Assembly: GCA_902728285.1 (NCBI GenBank)
Contig: CACVBU010001377.1
Location: 726,194 to 790,193 of the forward strand
Direction: 5' to 3'
Source of the DNA: Clytia hemisphaerica
Taxonomy: Eukaryota > Cnidaria > Hydrozoa > Leptothecata > Clytiidae
Length of the DNA: 64,000 nucleotides
Position numbers and translations under genes: made by a program. Shown here one piece after another: positions 55,642-64,000 of this stretch. Positions within the stretch are counted from its first letter, which is position 1; every line of letters starts with the position of its first letter. The notes below the pieces were generated by a model. That model searched no databases, had not been told where the DNA came from, and worked only from the letters and a program-made list of their open reading frames with translations.

Positions 55642-55711
55642 TTAAAGTTTTAGCGCTGATAACGTCGCTCCATTCCCCAAATATCTTGTGTTGTGTAACC
55701 AATGCACGAAC
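55642..55711 (-). CDS. Discoidin/FN3 gene exon: end of third FN3-like domain
   Basis: A 70-nt exon with acceptor GATGTTTTAG, donor GTAAGT, phases 0 and 1. Encodes VRALVTQHKIFGEWSDVISA then KTL, the F-G strands of a fibronectin III domain, with the typical G-x-W-S-D turn. It completes the domain begun at 56743. Confidence 0.8.
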
Positions 55712-56742
55712 CTAAAACATCCAACAAAGTTTATTAAGATTTATCTTGCATCCAGATGCAGAAATTTTTATCCAACACGCTAAAGCTCTGAAGGTCGGAA
55801 AAATTTTCAACATCTGAATAGTTCAGATTACGAAATTTTGCAAGACTGCGTCAAGGATTTTGCAGCGGGAGGCAGGCCTGGTAACCCAAATGTTGTTGAA
55901 CCCGACTTGGGACGCGGCACATCAAAGGCCGGCTATCATTCCTCTCTGATGGGAAATTAACCCACTTCGCTAATCCGCCATCGGAATATCAGACAAATTT
56001 AGATAGACATGAACATTTAGCTATTGTATCATAAAGTAGTATTTCTATGGACCACGTAGGTCGAAATTGCAATGTCTTTTTACATTACATCACCGACACA
56101 AAATCAGTCAACACGTCACTTTCAACCAATAAGCTGTTGGGTCCGTGGAAGACATTGCAATGATGCGTGTCATGAATAGGGGATGCATATTGTATAAAAA
56201 ATTCCCGTCCGACAGTTTCCCCCGTCTTTGTGTTTTTGAGGGGTTTATTTTACCGAACAGGCTGAGTGAACGTTACGGTTTCTATGAGTCTTAACTCGAA
56301 AACCGAGTCTTATCAGTCTTCGTGTAGTGGCAATGAAAACGCTATAGTTTGAAATAAGTTACCCCAAATTTTAGGTACATATCAGAAGGGATGCGCACAA
56401 CCTATGTAGCTACTTCCATGAACAACGAGACTATAAATTCACAACATTTTAGGATGCTAACTTTTAACTCTGTGGTTTTTTTTTGCGATCCAGGGCCAGG
56501 CTAAGATTTTAAAAGTGAATGGGCCATTGTTTCATTTTCAAAACAAAGTTAAAACGCATGCGTAATTTTTCATTCTTTTAAACTCATGTAGTTAATTCCC
56601 GTGATAAACAAAGAGAAATGTTGTTGTGGATGGTTAAATTTTGTCGTTCTTTTTTAATGTTCCGAAGTAGGCGCTTTCTCCCTCTTGACATGGGCACTGC
56701 AATCAATGTTGAAAAAAATATTTATCCTATCAAAATGAATAC

Positions 56743-56957
56743 CTTGCATTTATAATTAGTATTTCCTTCCAGATTATCCAGCCATATTTGTCTTTCGCCA
56801 TCTTTGTTTATTGAGGCATACACCTCTTCACCTCCGCCTCTGCAGTATGCTTGATATCCCACAATTTCACCAAAGTTGCGATCAGGTTCATCAAATGTTA
56901 ACGCAAATTGGGTTAAACCAAAATTGCTCGCAGAAACTTTTAATGGTTTCGAAGCGC
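56743..56957 (-). CDS. Discoidin/FN3 gene exon: start of third FN3-like domain
   Basis: Acceptor TCGTTATAG, donor GTATTC, phases 1 and 0, 71 codons. ASKPLKVSASNFGLTQFALT, GEIVGYQAYCRGGG and LEGNTNYKCK give strands A to E of an FN3 domain. An intron inside FN3 domains is common in animal genes. Confidence 0.82.
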
Positions 56958-57171
56958 CTATAACGAATTCCAAAATAATTTTCAAAAGAGTTTTACACCC
57001 AAAACAAATAAAAATGCTTTTTTTAATGTTGTATAACGCTGGCTCTCTTTCAAACGTGAACCGCTAGAAGTCGACAGAAATGTATTGTGCATTATGGTGA
57101 GATAACATCATCGACCTTTTTTACTGCCGAACGTTTGACCATAAGTCACGACTAGGAGGGTCTATATTACA

Positions 57172-57200
57172 AAACGAACGAACGAACGAACGAACGAACT
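57172..57200. repeat. (CGAA)n microsatellite
   Basis: Six ACGA/CGAA units in an intron, 43 bp from the donor of the FN3 exon at 57243. Confidence 0.9.
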
Positions 57201-57242
57201 TAGTAATTACGAGATGCCCAAAACATAAAGAAAAGATCTTAC

Positions 57243-57533
57243 CCATTGTTAAAAAAATAAGATCAATGGTTTCTTTAGAGAAGGTGTATTTATTTCTGGA
57301 CTGGATTACCACCGTATAATTGGTCAACTGGTCGAACCCTGAGATATTGGTTTTATTCTCATTGATGTTTGAGGACTGGTATATAATGACGTCATCTTTA
57401 GTTGAGAAAACTGTGATATTGTAGGATAATTCTTTGAGTAATAGCTCAGAAGTGTTTGAGGACCAGGAGAATGCGATTGTTTGGTTGTCATGGTAACCAT
57501 CAAATTGGATGAAAGATGGCGGATTCGGGTATT
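57243..57533 (-). CDS. Discoidin/FN3 gene exon: second FN3-like domain
   Basis: Acceptor TTTTCTACACAG, donor GTAAGA, phase 1-1, 96 codons: a complete symmetric FN3 module. It has PNPPSFIQFDGYHDNQTIAF, then SW, YNITVFSTKDDVIIYQ and LTNYTVVIQSRNKYTF. Symmetric phase-1 modules are the usual units of exon shuffling. Confidence 0.85.
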
Positions 57534-57645
57534 CTGTGTAGAAAATTGAAGTAGATTCTTAGTAAAACTAACTAATTCTGAGCACATGATCAAATTTAGG
57601 CTGCACAATCATTGAATTTCTGAACATTTAAGAAAATTGAAACAG

Positions 57646-57743
57646 CCCAGCTGGCACACAACGTTGTTTCAACGTTCATCTAACGCTCACAACGTCCATA
57701 TAATGTTAGTTGAATGTTGAAACAACGTTGTGTGCCAGCTGGG
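57646..57743. mobile_element. 98-bp CAGCTGGCACACAACGTTG MITE, copy 2
   Basis: Same length and ends as 43531-43628, with a few inner differences. It lies in an intron of the discoidin/FN3 gene. Confidence 0.9.
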
Positions 57744-57929
57744 AAGTAATTCAAATTTGGGGTAACTCTGGGACAGGAGTTTTAGACACGTTTAGCATCC
57801 CCTGTATCAAAACATGCTGGATGGAATGCGTGTAGTCTAGATCCAATCATATTTTTATCACCATTCCTCATTAATGAGGTGAATCAAAAAAGAATTGCAG
57901 AAAAATTCAACCTTTCCGATATAACATAC

Positions 57930-58268
57930 CTTCAAAATCCACAGTGACATTATTTTCCACAGTCAATCTCTCATTTCCAAACTTAGCTGTACATTGGAAC
58001 GTCAAGTAATAATATAAGGTGCCTCTCTCAATATCATCCACAACTTGTTTATATGGTGCAAATAATTTCAAACGTGGTTCTAAAAATTTCAGATTCAACC
58101 GTTTGTAACCATCAGTTTTATGCGAATTTTTGTTTACTTCAGTTGTGTAGTCTGTATCAAGCAGTTTTGGATGTTTGACGAAAGATACATCATCGGAATT
58201 TTCCACGTATAATGAGACGCATTGAGTTGTTTGTCCATCGTCTATTATCTTGGGTCGTGGTAGGTTTC
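57930..58268 (-). CDS. Discoidin/FN3 gene exon: first FN3-like domain
   Basis: Acceptor TTTGTTGTTCCAG, donor GTATGT, phase 1-1, 112 codons. Encodes NLPRPKIIDDGQTTQCVSLY, a long variable middle, then YYYLTFQCTAKFGNERLTVE and NNVTVDFE. The last part fits the F and G strands of FN3, but the domain is atypically long and an Ig-like fold cannot be excluded. Confidence 0.75.
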
Positions 58269-58508
58269 CTGGAACAACAAACAGTCGTTAGTTCAACCTA
58301 TTCAGCCACAGAGCTTTTGTGTTTTTTCCATACTTTTTGGAAGTAGCTATATTCTTCTAGCCAGAAAGTAGACGCTGATATTAACTGAATCGAACCATTT
58401 TTTATCAAATTGCATGCTCTTTCGAACAGCAGCCACGAGAGCTCTGGAGACCTTTTTCTCGCAACGACTTTTGTCTGATTCTAGAGTATTTCTGTTTAGC
58501 TGGCTTAC

Positions 58509-58692
58509 CTAAACTTTTAGAGCTTCCCAATATTTCCCAGCGAATACCACATCCAGAGGGATTGTTTGTAAAAAGATCATTGGCGCATTTATGAGGGAAT
58601 ATGATAATGTTCCGTGCCAAAAATGAAGTATTGAACACTTTGATATCGGTCAAATAACGATATCTGTCTGATTGGATGACACTTGTTATGAA
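58509..58692 (-). CDS. Discoidin/FN3 gene exon: end of first F5/8C domain
   Basis: Acceptor ATTCTAG, donor GTAAGC, phases 0 and 1. FITSVIQSDRYRYLTDIKVF, ARNIIIFPHKC and GCGIRWEILGS match the C-terminal half of an F5/8C domain (A-R-x-I-x-I-x-P, then C-x-I-R-x-E-x-x-G). Confidence 0.82.
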
Positions 58693-59249
58693 CTAGAATG
58701 AAAAACAAAAGAGGTATTCAGATTAATATGTCTTTTACGTTGAACTTCATACAAAAATGAAAAGTTGTCATGTTAAGATTGAGGACAACTTTTAGAATGT
58801 CAAACGCAGGGTATACAGCCAATTATCCCTATTTTGAACATATCTTTTTTTCACTCTTTCTGTGTAATTCAAACTAGATCATTGGTCCCTTCAACTTTCG
58901 AGTAACACTTTCCATAATTCGAATTTTTCTTTAATTCGAAGAAATCCTTGGCCCCCCCCTGAAGATCGAATAACAGAGAGAGAGAGAGCATGGTCCGTAT
59001 AAAAAACTATGGTCTGGAATTTTATTGTTTTAGCTTTTTTTTTGTTTTTTGTCTTTTTCCTTTGTTAATATCCCTATAAGGATTTTCACACCTAATTACC
59101 GGGGAATTTTTTCACACCTCGATATCAGAAGATAACAAGTGATACTTTTATGGACCTACCTGGTTATGCATTTAACACATTTATAATTGATATCTACGTG
59201 ACGTGACCATTAAACAATCATTCAGAACACAAATAGTGACGATCTATTA

Positions 59250-60210
59250 AAATTAGTCGTTTGTTTCTTATAAAAATAACGTGCATGCTCTTGAAATATT
59301 CTTTCATATTAAAGACTTTGTGAGCAAAAAAAGTGAGTTATTTGACTATGAACATTGATGTATGCTTATTAATAGTGATTCTTATAGATAAACATGCCTT
59401 TTTTGAGCCAACAAAACTTTTTTGTTAAAATCTACTTTAGCCATCTTTTAACTATAATGGTACCCTACTTTCATGCAAAAAATTAGAAAAAATTAGTCCA
59501 AAAAATCCCTTTAATTAGCCGTTTTTTGGCCCAAATTTGCCCAAAAACATTTTTTTCGAAAATCGGGCTCCGTCACATTCAAGGGTTTATAGTTATGCAT
59601 CTTTGTGCAAAAAATCTTAAAAAATGAAAGAGCCAATCTCGAGAAAAGCTAATACCTAAGTAATTGATAATGTGATTATAAAAAAATAACGAATTTGGCC
59701 AGTTCTTCTATAAAAACACGCCAAGCAACCAAAATTTCCTGTCTAAACACACATATTCTTCAAAAGTAATCCCTCATGAGCAAAAAAAACATCTATCTCA
59801 TAAAAAAATTGACTAATTTGACTAAGAATATTGATGTATGCTTATTAACAGTGGTATCTTATAGATAAACATGCGTTTTTTGAGCCAACACAATTTTTTT
59901 GCAAAAATATGCTTGAGTCATCTTTTACCTATGATGGTACCTTACTTTCATGCAAAAAATTAGAAAAAATTAATGATCCAATTTTTCACTAAGTCCAAAA
60001 AACCCGTTTTTTAGCCGTTTTTTGGCCCAAATTTGCCCAAAAATTTTTTTTTCGAAAATCGGGCTCCGTCACATTTTGGCCACTACCATTTTGCACCTTT
60101 GTACCAAAAATCAAAAGATTCCTATGATTCAATCCCGAGAAAAGTTGGTAACAGACGGACGGACGGACGAACACAGGTTAATTTATAGGACCTCCAGGTA
60201 GGTCCAAAAA
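59250..60210 (-). repeat. Inverted-orientation copies of the GACGGAGCCCGATTTT array
   Basis: Two diverged units (about 59340-59640 and 59820-60180) contain AAAATCGGGCTCCGTCACATT, GCCCAAATTTGCCC and TCTCGAGAAAAG or TCCCGAGAAAAG, the reverse complement of the array at 40800-42120. They lie in the 2.3-kb intron between the exons at 58509 and 61026. Confidence 0.7.
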
Positions 60211-60654
60211 TCGGTTTGTTCAGTTTTTGATCACGTTAACAAGTGTTACTCTTGGGACCATTTGGGATTGGTTTAAGATTTAATCACACGATCAAAAAGC
60301 GAGCAAAAGAAAGTAATTTCTCAAACGCAAGCTCAAGTAAGAAACAATGGGAAGAAACAAAATGCTTCCAGACCGGGGTTTTTTGTATGGACTATGGAGA
60401 GAGTACAACTGTATAAGCTAAAAAGGACCTGGCTTTAATACCGAAACATTACAAACGGATTTGAAAAATTTGTAAGAGCAGCTAAAGTATTATTGATGTG
60501 CAATGATTGACTGTGTTAGAAATTTCAATTTATAAACAAAAAATTTGAGGCATAGTGTTGGCCCAGATAGCCATACTGGCGTACCCGAAGCTTGAGAGAT
60601 ATCGGCTAAAGGTTTTCGTGCTTATAAAAATTGAAAAAATAAGTGATTTGATCA

Positions 60655-60955
60655 AACTTCTCTAATACACCCCTTCTCACAGACCCAGTGGAACCCCTTC
60701 CCACTGGAAAAATTGGCCTAAATATTGTCACCAGTGGAAAGTTACCCTCCAATTTTGCTCCCCATTGAAAATAATCAAATAAATCACCCCGCACTGCTAA
60801 ATATTATGCTCACCACTGAATTTTCTGCCTTAAAAACAAAATAATTGAAATCCCCAGCCATAAATAATATGGGAATATCAATCCCCATCGAGTTTCAGTC
60901 CGTTATTTTTATTCCCACTGGCTGAAAAAATCCAGACAAGGGGGTGTTCTAATAC
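60655..60955. mobile_element. CCCACTGG-rich element
   Basis: TCTAATACACCCC at the left and GGGGGTGTTCTAATA at the right are inverted, and CCCAGTGG/CCACTGG phrases recur inside. Boundaries are approximate. Confidence 0.5.
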
Positions 60956-61025
60956 TGCATTGAAATTACAATTGAAGGTGAGTTCCAGTAAACAATTTAA
61001 AACAATTAACACAGATATACTAAAC

Positions 61026-61183
61026 CTCTTTATTATTATAATTGCTTGTTGCACCATTATATATGTAATCAATAGAATATTCCAAAGTTGCATAGTGAGC
61101 TGCATTGCCTGACCCAGAAATCGCAATTCCATGAACCAAAAAAACTTCTGGAAAGTCAACTCTTAACCAAATTGTACCATCAA
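61026..61183 (-). CDS. Discoidin/FN3 gene exon: middle of first F5/8C domain
   Basis: Acceptor TGTATTTTCAG, donor GTTTAG, phases 1 and 0, 52 codons. DGTIWLRVDFPEVFLVHGIA then ISGSGN and YATLEYSIDY match the core F5/8C motif W-L-x-V-D-L-x-x-x-x-x-V-x-G-I-x-x-Q-G and the following L-x-Y-S. Confidence 0.87.
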
Positions 61184-62366
61184 CTGAAAATACAAAAATC
61201 AAGAAATTTGTGACATTTTAAATAGCATTGACATCTACTGAAATTCTCATAAGACGATAACATGATACGATAAAAGCCTTCTTACATTTCCCCTCCTAAA
61301 CGAAAATTTTTGATAACTTTTGAATTATTTATCAAAGCAACTTGAAATTTTGGAAAGTGCGCATCACTAAATGAATTGGCATCTTTGGTGAAAAGCCTTG
61401 CAACATTGATGACGTCATAATTTTTTGAAATACTGAAACTAGGACCCCCTAGAACTTTATCCATTTTCTTTTTTTTGGTTAATTTTGTGAACCAACTATC
61501 AAATTAAAACCTCCAGTGGTTTCCGAGTTCCAGTGGGAGACGTGTGTATTTTACAGACCTGCTTGCAAATGACCAAATACTCGAAGATTTTCAGTGTTTA
61601 TTTTAGCATTAATTTTTTGTTACTAATACTTTTCATTTGACAAATTAGCCTTCAAAAACAATTACATTCAAATCCAACGGGCTAATCAGTATATAGAGCA
61701 ACAGAGCCAAGATTTTGCAAATCATCAAATCATCATGAACGCACTTGTCAATCTTGAGACTCCCCGAGAACCTCTTAAAAAATAGTAAGATGCCTGAAGG
61801 GTTAACAATTACAAAAGACAATAGGAACTTCTCTTTAATGGTTGATATAACTTTCTTTGCTTATTCATTAATTTTAATTTACAAGCTTTTTCACATTGGA
61901 AGGACCAAGATTGGTCAGAAAAATTAATTGTGTTTTATTTAGCGCGTAACTGAAACACATAACAATAGGAGACACCGGCCTGGTATCGGAAACGGGATCA
62001 CTTGAAAGTAAAACTAAAACCTTAAACCTGAGCGAGAAAGGAAACAAAGCACATTTAGAGGTTTACTTTTTGACATATATTTGACGAAAGTTTGTACAAT
62101 GAAGTAAAGGCCCGGATCTCCTGAGTAGGATTTGAAGCCGCTAAATCCTACCTATAAGTTGCTCAGCCTTGAGCGGCCCGCATGGTTTTAATACAAATAC
62201 CAGATTGAAAGTAAAATTCGCCGCTAGATTCAAAAAATATACTATTCAAAGACAAAGACCAAAAACGGCTAAATCCAATCCGTCGTCAAAAATAACGGCG
62301 TATGTCTTAAGGTTAAAGCTTCGCTTCTAGCACTTCGGGCTTATACTTCATTGGCTTTTTACTTAC

Positions 62367-62537
62367 ATTTAGCGAAAGGCTTTGATAACCACCCACTGTA
62401 TTGCAGGTATCTTCCTGTCCTACTTCCGCCCATCGAATGAAGACGCCCCATGCCGGGTGCGAAATTTGTGTCATCTGAAGATCCATTAGCGGTGAATATA
62501 CCACGACCAATTTGTAAGCCAAGTTTAGATATACTCC
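62367..62537 (-). CDS. Discoidin/FN3 gene exon: start of first F5/8C domain (most 5' exon found)
   Basis: Acceptor TTTGTCTATTGATCAG, donor GTAAGT, phase 1-1, 56 codons. It encodes KLGLQIGRGIFTANGSSDDT then FAPGMGRLHSMGG and GRYLQYSGWLSK, where the family has L-G-x-x-x-G-x-I and A-R-L-N. Phase-1 entry means at least one earlier exon, presumably with the signal peptide, lies upstream. It was not found in 62538-64000 and is probably outside the window. Confidence 0.78.
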
Positions 62538-62620
62538 CTGATCAATAGACAAAAAATTATTTGAAACTTGTCTAATTAGAAAAATTATTTCAAGACTTAA
62601 AGAAAAACAAATTTTGAACA

Positions 62621-62687
62621 CCCAACTGAGACACAACGTTGTTTCAACGTTAAATAAGCGTTGAAACAACGTTGTGTGCCAGCTGGC
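62621..62687. mobile_element. CAGCTGGCACACAACGTTG MITE, copy 3 (internally deleted)
   Basis: Has both ends (CCCAACTGAGACACAACG, mutated, and GTTGTGTGCCAGCTGG) but only 67 bp, lacking the middle of the 98-bp copies. Confidence 0.8.
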
Positions 62688-62940
62688 CAAGCTGGATGCT
62701 GGGATTTGTTCAAAATTTCAACATCCATACCAGTCTATTAAATATACCTGTGGTCTAATAATTGAGCATTATTGCTCTGACGATATGTTAACACTTTTTT
62801 ATGGTGAATATTTACCCGAATTGCAGCCGATCACTGAAAAAGTTTTACAGGATGTCGATTTCAAGTGGATTGCGTCACAAATATATTCTTTGTCAAGCCA
62901 TAAAACTGTTGAACGTTTCGGCATTCTTGATTTTGCCTAA
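62674..62940 (+). CDS. Unrecognised 88-codon open frame
   Basis: The frame to TAA at 62940 has fairly protein-like composition in its latter part (LFYGEYLPELQPITEKVLQD, VDFKWIASQIYSL), but its start overlaps the MITE end at 62687. An acceptor-like ATACCAG at 62734 would begin an exon. No motif is recognised. It could be a transposon remnant or a chance frame. Confidence 0.2.
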   Translation: MCQLAKLDAGICSKFQHPYQSIKYTCGLIIEHYCSDDMLTLFYGEYLPELQPITEKVLQDVDFKWIASQIYSLSSHKTVERFGILDFA

Positions 62941-63029
62941 AAAGAGACAAAAACAGTAACTAAACAGACATTCAAGATTCACTTTCAATTTTCATTGAAG
63001 TTTGCTAGTTTTTCTAGCCCTGACTGAGG

Positions 63030-63272
63030 CCCCCAGCGGTTTGCGTGATGGCGTGATTGGGACTATTTTCTTGCGTGATGGCGCGATCAGAGTTTTTTTT
63101 GGCGTGATGGCGTGATCAAGATTTTGGCGTGATGCGTGATAGGGCAAAAATTTGAGGCGTGATGCGTGATTGGGGCTATTTTTCGCAATTTTTTGCGTGA
63201 TGACAAATTTTAGCGATTTTCGTGATACGTGATGGAGAAAATTTTTTTGCGTGATGGCGTGCCGCTGGGGGG
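63030..63272. mobile_element. CCCCCAGCGG/CCGCTGGGGG element
   Basis: Inverted ends CCCCCAGCGG and CCGCTGGGGG, with GCGTGATGGCGTGAT and variants repeated about eight times. Related to 50327-50521. Confidence 0.8.
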
Positions 63273-63425
63273 GGGGACTCCTGACTCTTTTTGTTATAAT
63301 ATTATTTTTTAGCTAGAGTTCCCGTTAACACCTTTATACATACCCCTCTTTACAACGTTATAAAGTGACACAATTATAAATTTATACATTTTTCTTTAAT
63401 ACATCTTTTGTATTTTGATGTGATA

Positions 63426-63859
63426 CCTTATCGGCCCTTTTTACGCCGGCCCGTATTACACTACAGTCTAATTTTGAGCTTACGCCAATGAGGGCCGTTA
63501 ATAACGCCAAAATTTGTAAAAATGGCTACGTGTATGCTTCAAATTAGTAAATAATGACTAAAATTTATATTAAAATATCATTTTTCAGTAGTAAACTGTT
63601 GAAAATTCCATCGAAATATATTATTATATTAAATATATTAAATATTTCACTGAAGTTTTAAATATGGAGTAAAACAATGGATAAATTTCGTCTTCGAATC
63701 AAACCTAAAATCCTTTAAATTGAGAAATAATGATAAAAAATTATAACGTTGCTTTTAGGTTAAAATTGTAAAATCTAGGCCCTTTTTACGCCGGCCCTTA
63801 TTACGCCACGAACCCAAAAATAACGTCAATAAGGGCCGGTGTAAAAAGGGCCGATAAGG
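63426..63859. mobile_element. MITE with CCTTATCGGCCC ends, TA target
   Basis: CCTTATCGGCCCTTTTTACG then CCGGCCC at the left; GGGCCGGTGTAAAAAGGGCC then GATAAGG at the right, with TA on both sides. A second inner copy of TTTTTACGCCGGCCC at 63783 strengthens the inverted structure. Confidence 0.85.
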
Positions 63860-64000
63860 TATGAAGCTTTCCCAAAAGCCATTAAAGCGTAAAATAATTG
63901 CTTTTTCGAGATTTTTAAAGCAATCAAAAAAAGTGAAAATAAAAATGTACTAGGTCTGCCCTGGTGACCTAACCCGTTGCTGAAGCCATCGCCATCAGAA

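Noticed and set aside
57324..57608. 94-codon - strand frame over the second FN3 domain
   Set aside because: It is a shadow frame; the FN3 residues are in another frame bounded by good splice sites.
61282..61464. 60-codon - strand frame as an exon of the discoidin gene
   Set aside because: Its donor would leave phase 2, but the next exon needs phase 1. The exon at 62367-62537 joins directly and completes the F5/8C domain.

Overview
This is a window of nuclear DNA from an invertebrate animal. It is AT-rich, genes are split by GT-AG introns with consistent codon phases, and most of the sequence is short inverted-repeat transposons, satellites and GC-run repeats. A BEL/Pao retroelement fragment (a metazoan-restricted group), a HEPN/death-fold/NACHT receptor, discoidin plus fibronectin III modules and a SOCS-box-like protein all point to an animal. 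A cnidarian or sponge would fit, but the sequence alone does not settle the phylum.

Layout. 1-9 kb: transposons plus two exons of an unidentified single-pass membrane protein (+ strand), with a possible last exon at 14.3 kb. 10-22.5 kb (- strand): one large NLR-like gene in three exons, HEPN with coiled coil (21531-22479), a death-fold domain (20330-20554), then NACHT with three 130-residue repeats (10051-12956). The three exons join in phase 1-1 to give 1359 residues. Its large intron holds a decayed BEL/Pao element and other transposons. 24-31 kb: mobile and satellite DNA, including a three-copy 190-bp repeat with three different elements nested in it. 33.3 kb: an orphan last exon of a REXO-type RNA exonuclease. 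35.8-40.3 kb (+): a multi-ubiquitin-like (UBL) protein ending in a CaaX prenylation box, broken by a 280-bp MITE and one stop codon, followed by a partial second copy that keeps the last two UBLs and the CaaX box. 43.3-48.8 kb (+): a four-exon gene for a 464-residue protein with a candidate SOCS box. 49.8-50.8 kb (+): ZSWIM7 in two exons. 53.8-62.5 kb (-): nine exons of an extracellular protein with domain order F5/8C, FN3-like, FN3, FN3, F5/8C; its 5' end is outside the window.

How the genes relate. ZSWIM7 is a housekeeping recombination factor. The other neighbours share a possible innate-immunity or ubiquitin theme: a sensor ATPase with a HEPN RNase-type domain, prenylated UBL proteins, and a possible Cullin-5 adaptor. 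Their co-regulation is inference only. The exon models rest on reading splice sites and phases by eye, without transcripts or database searches.
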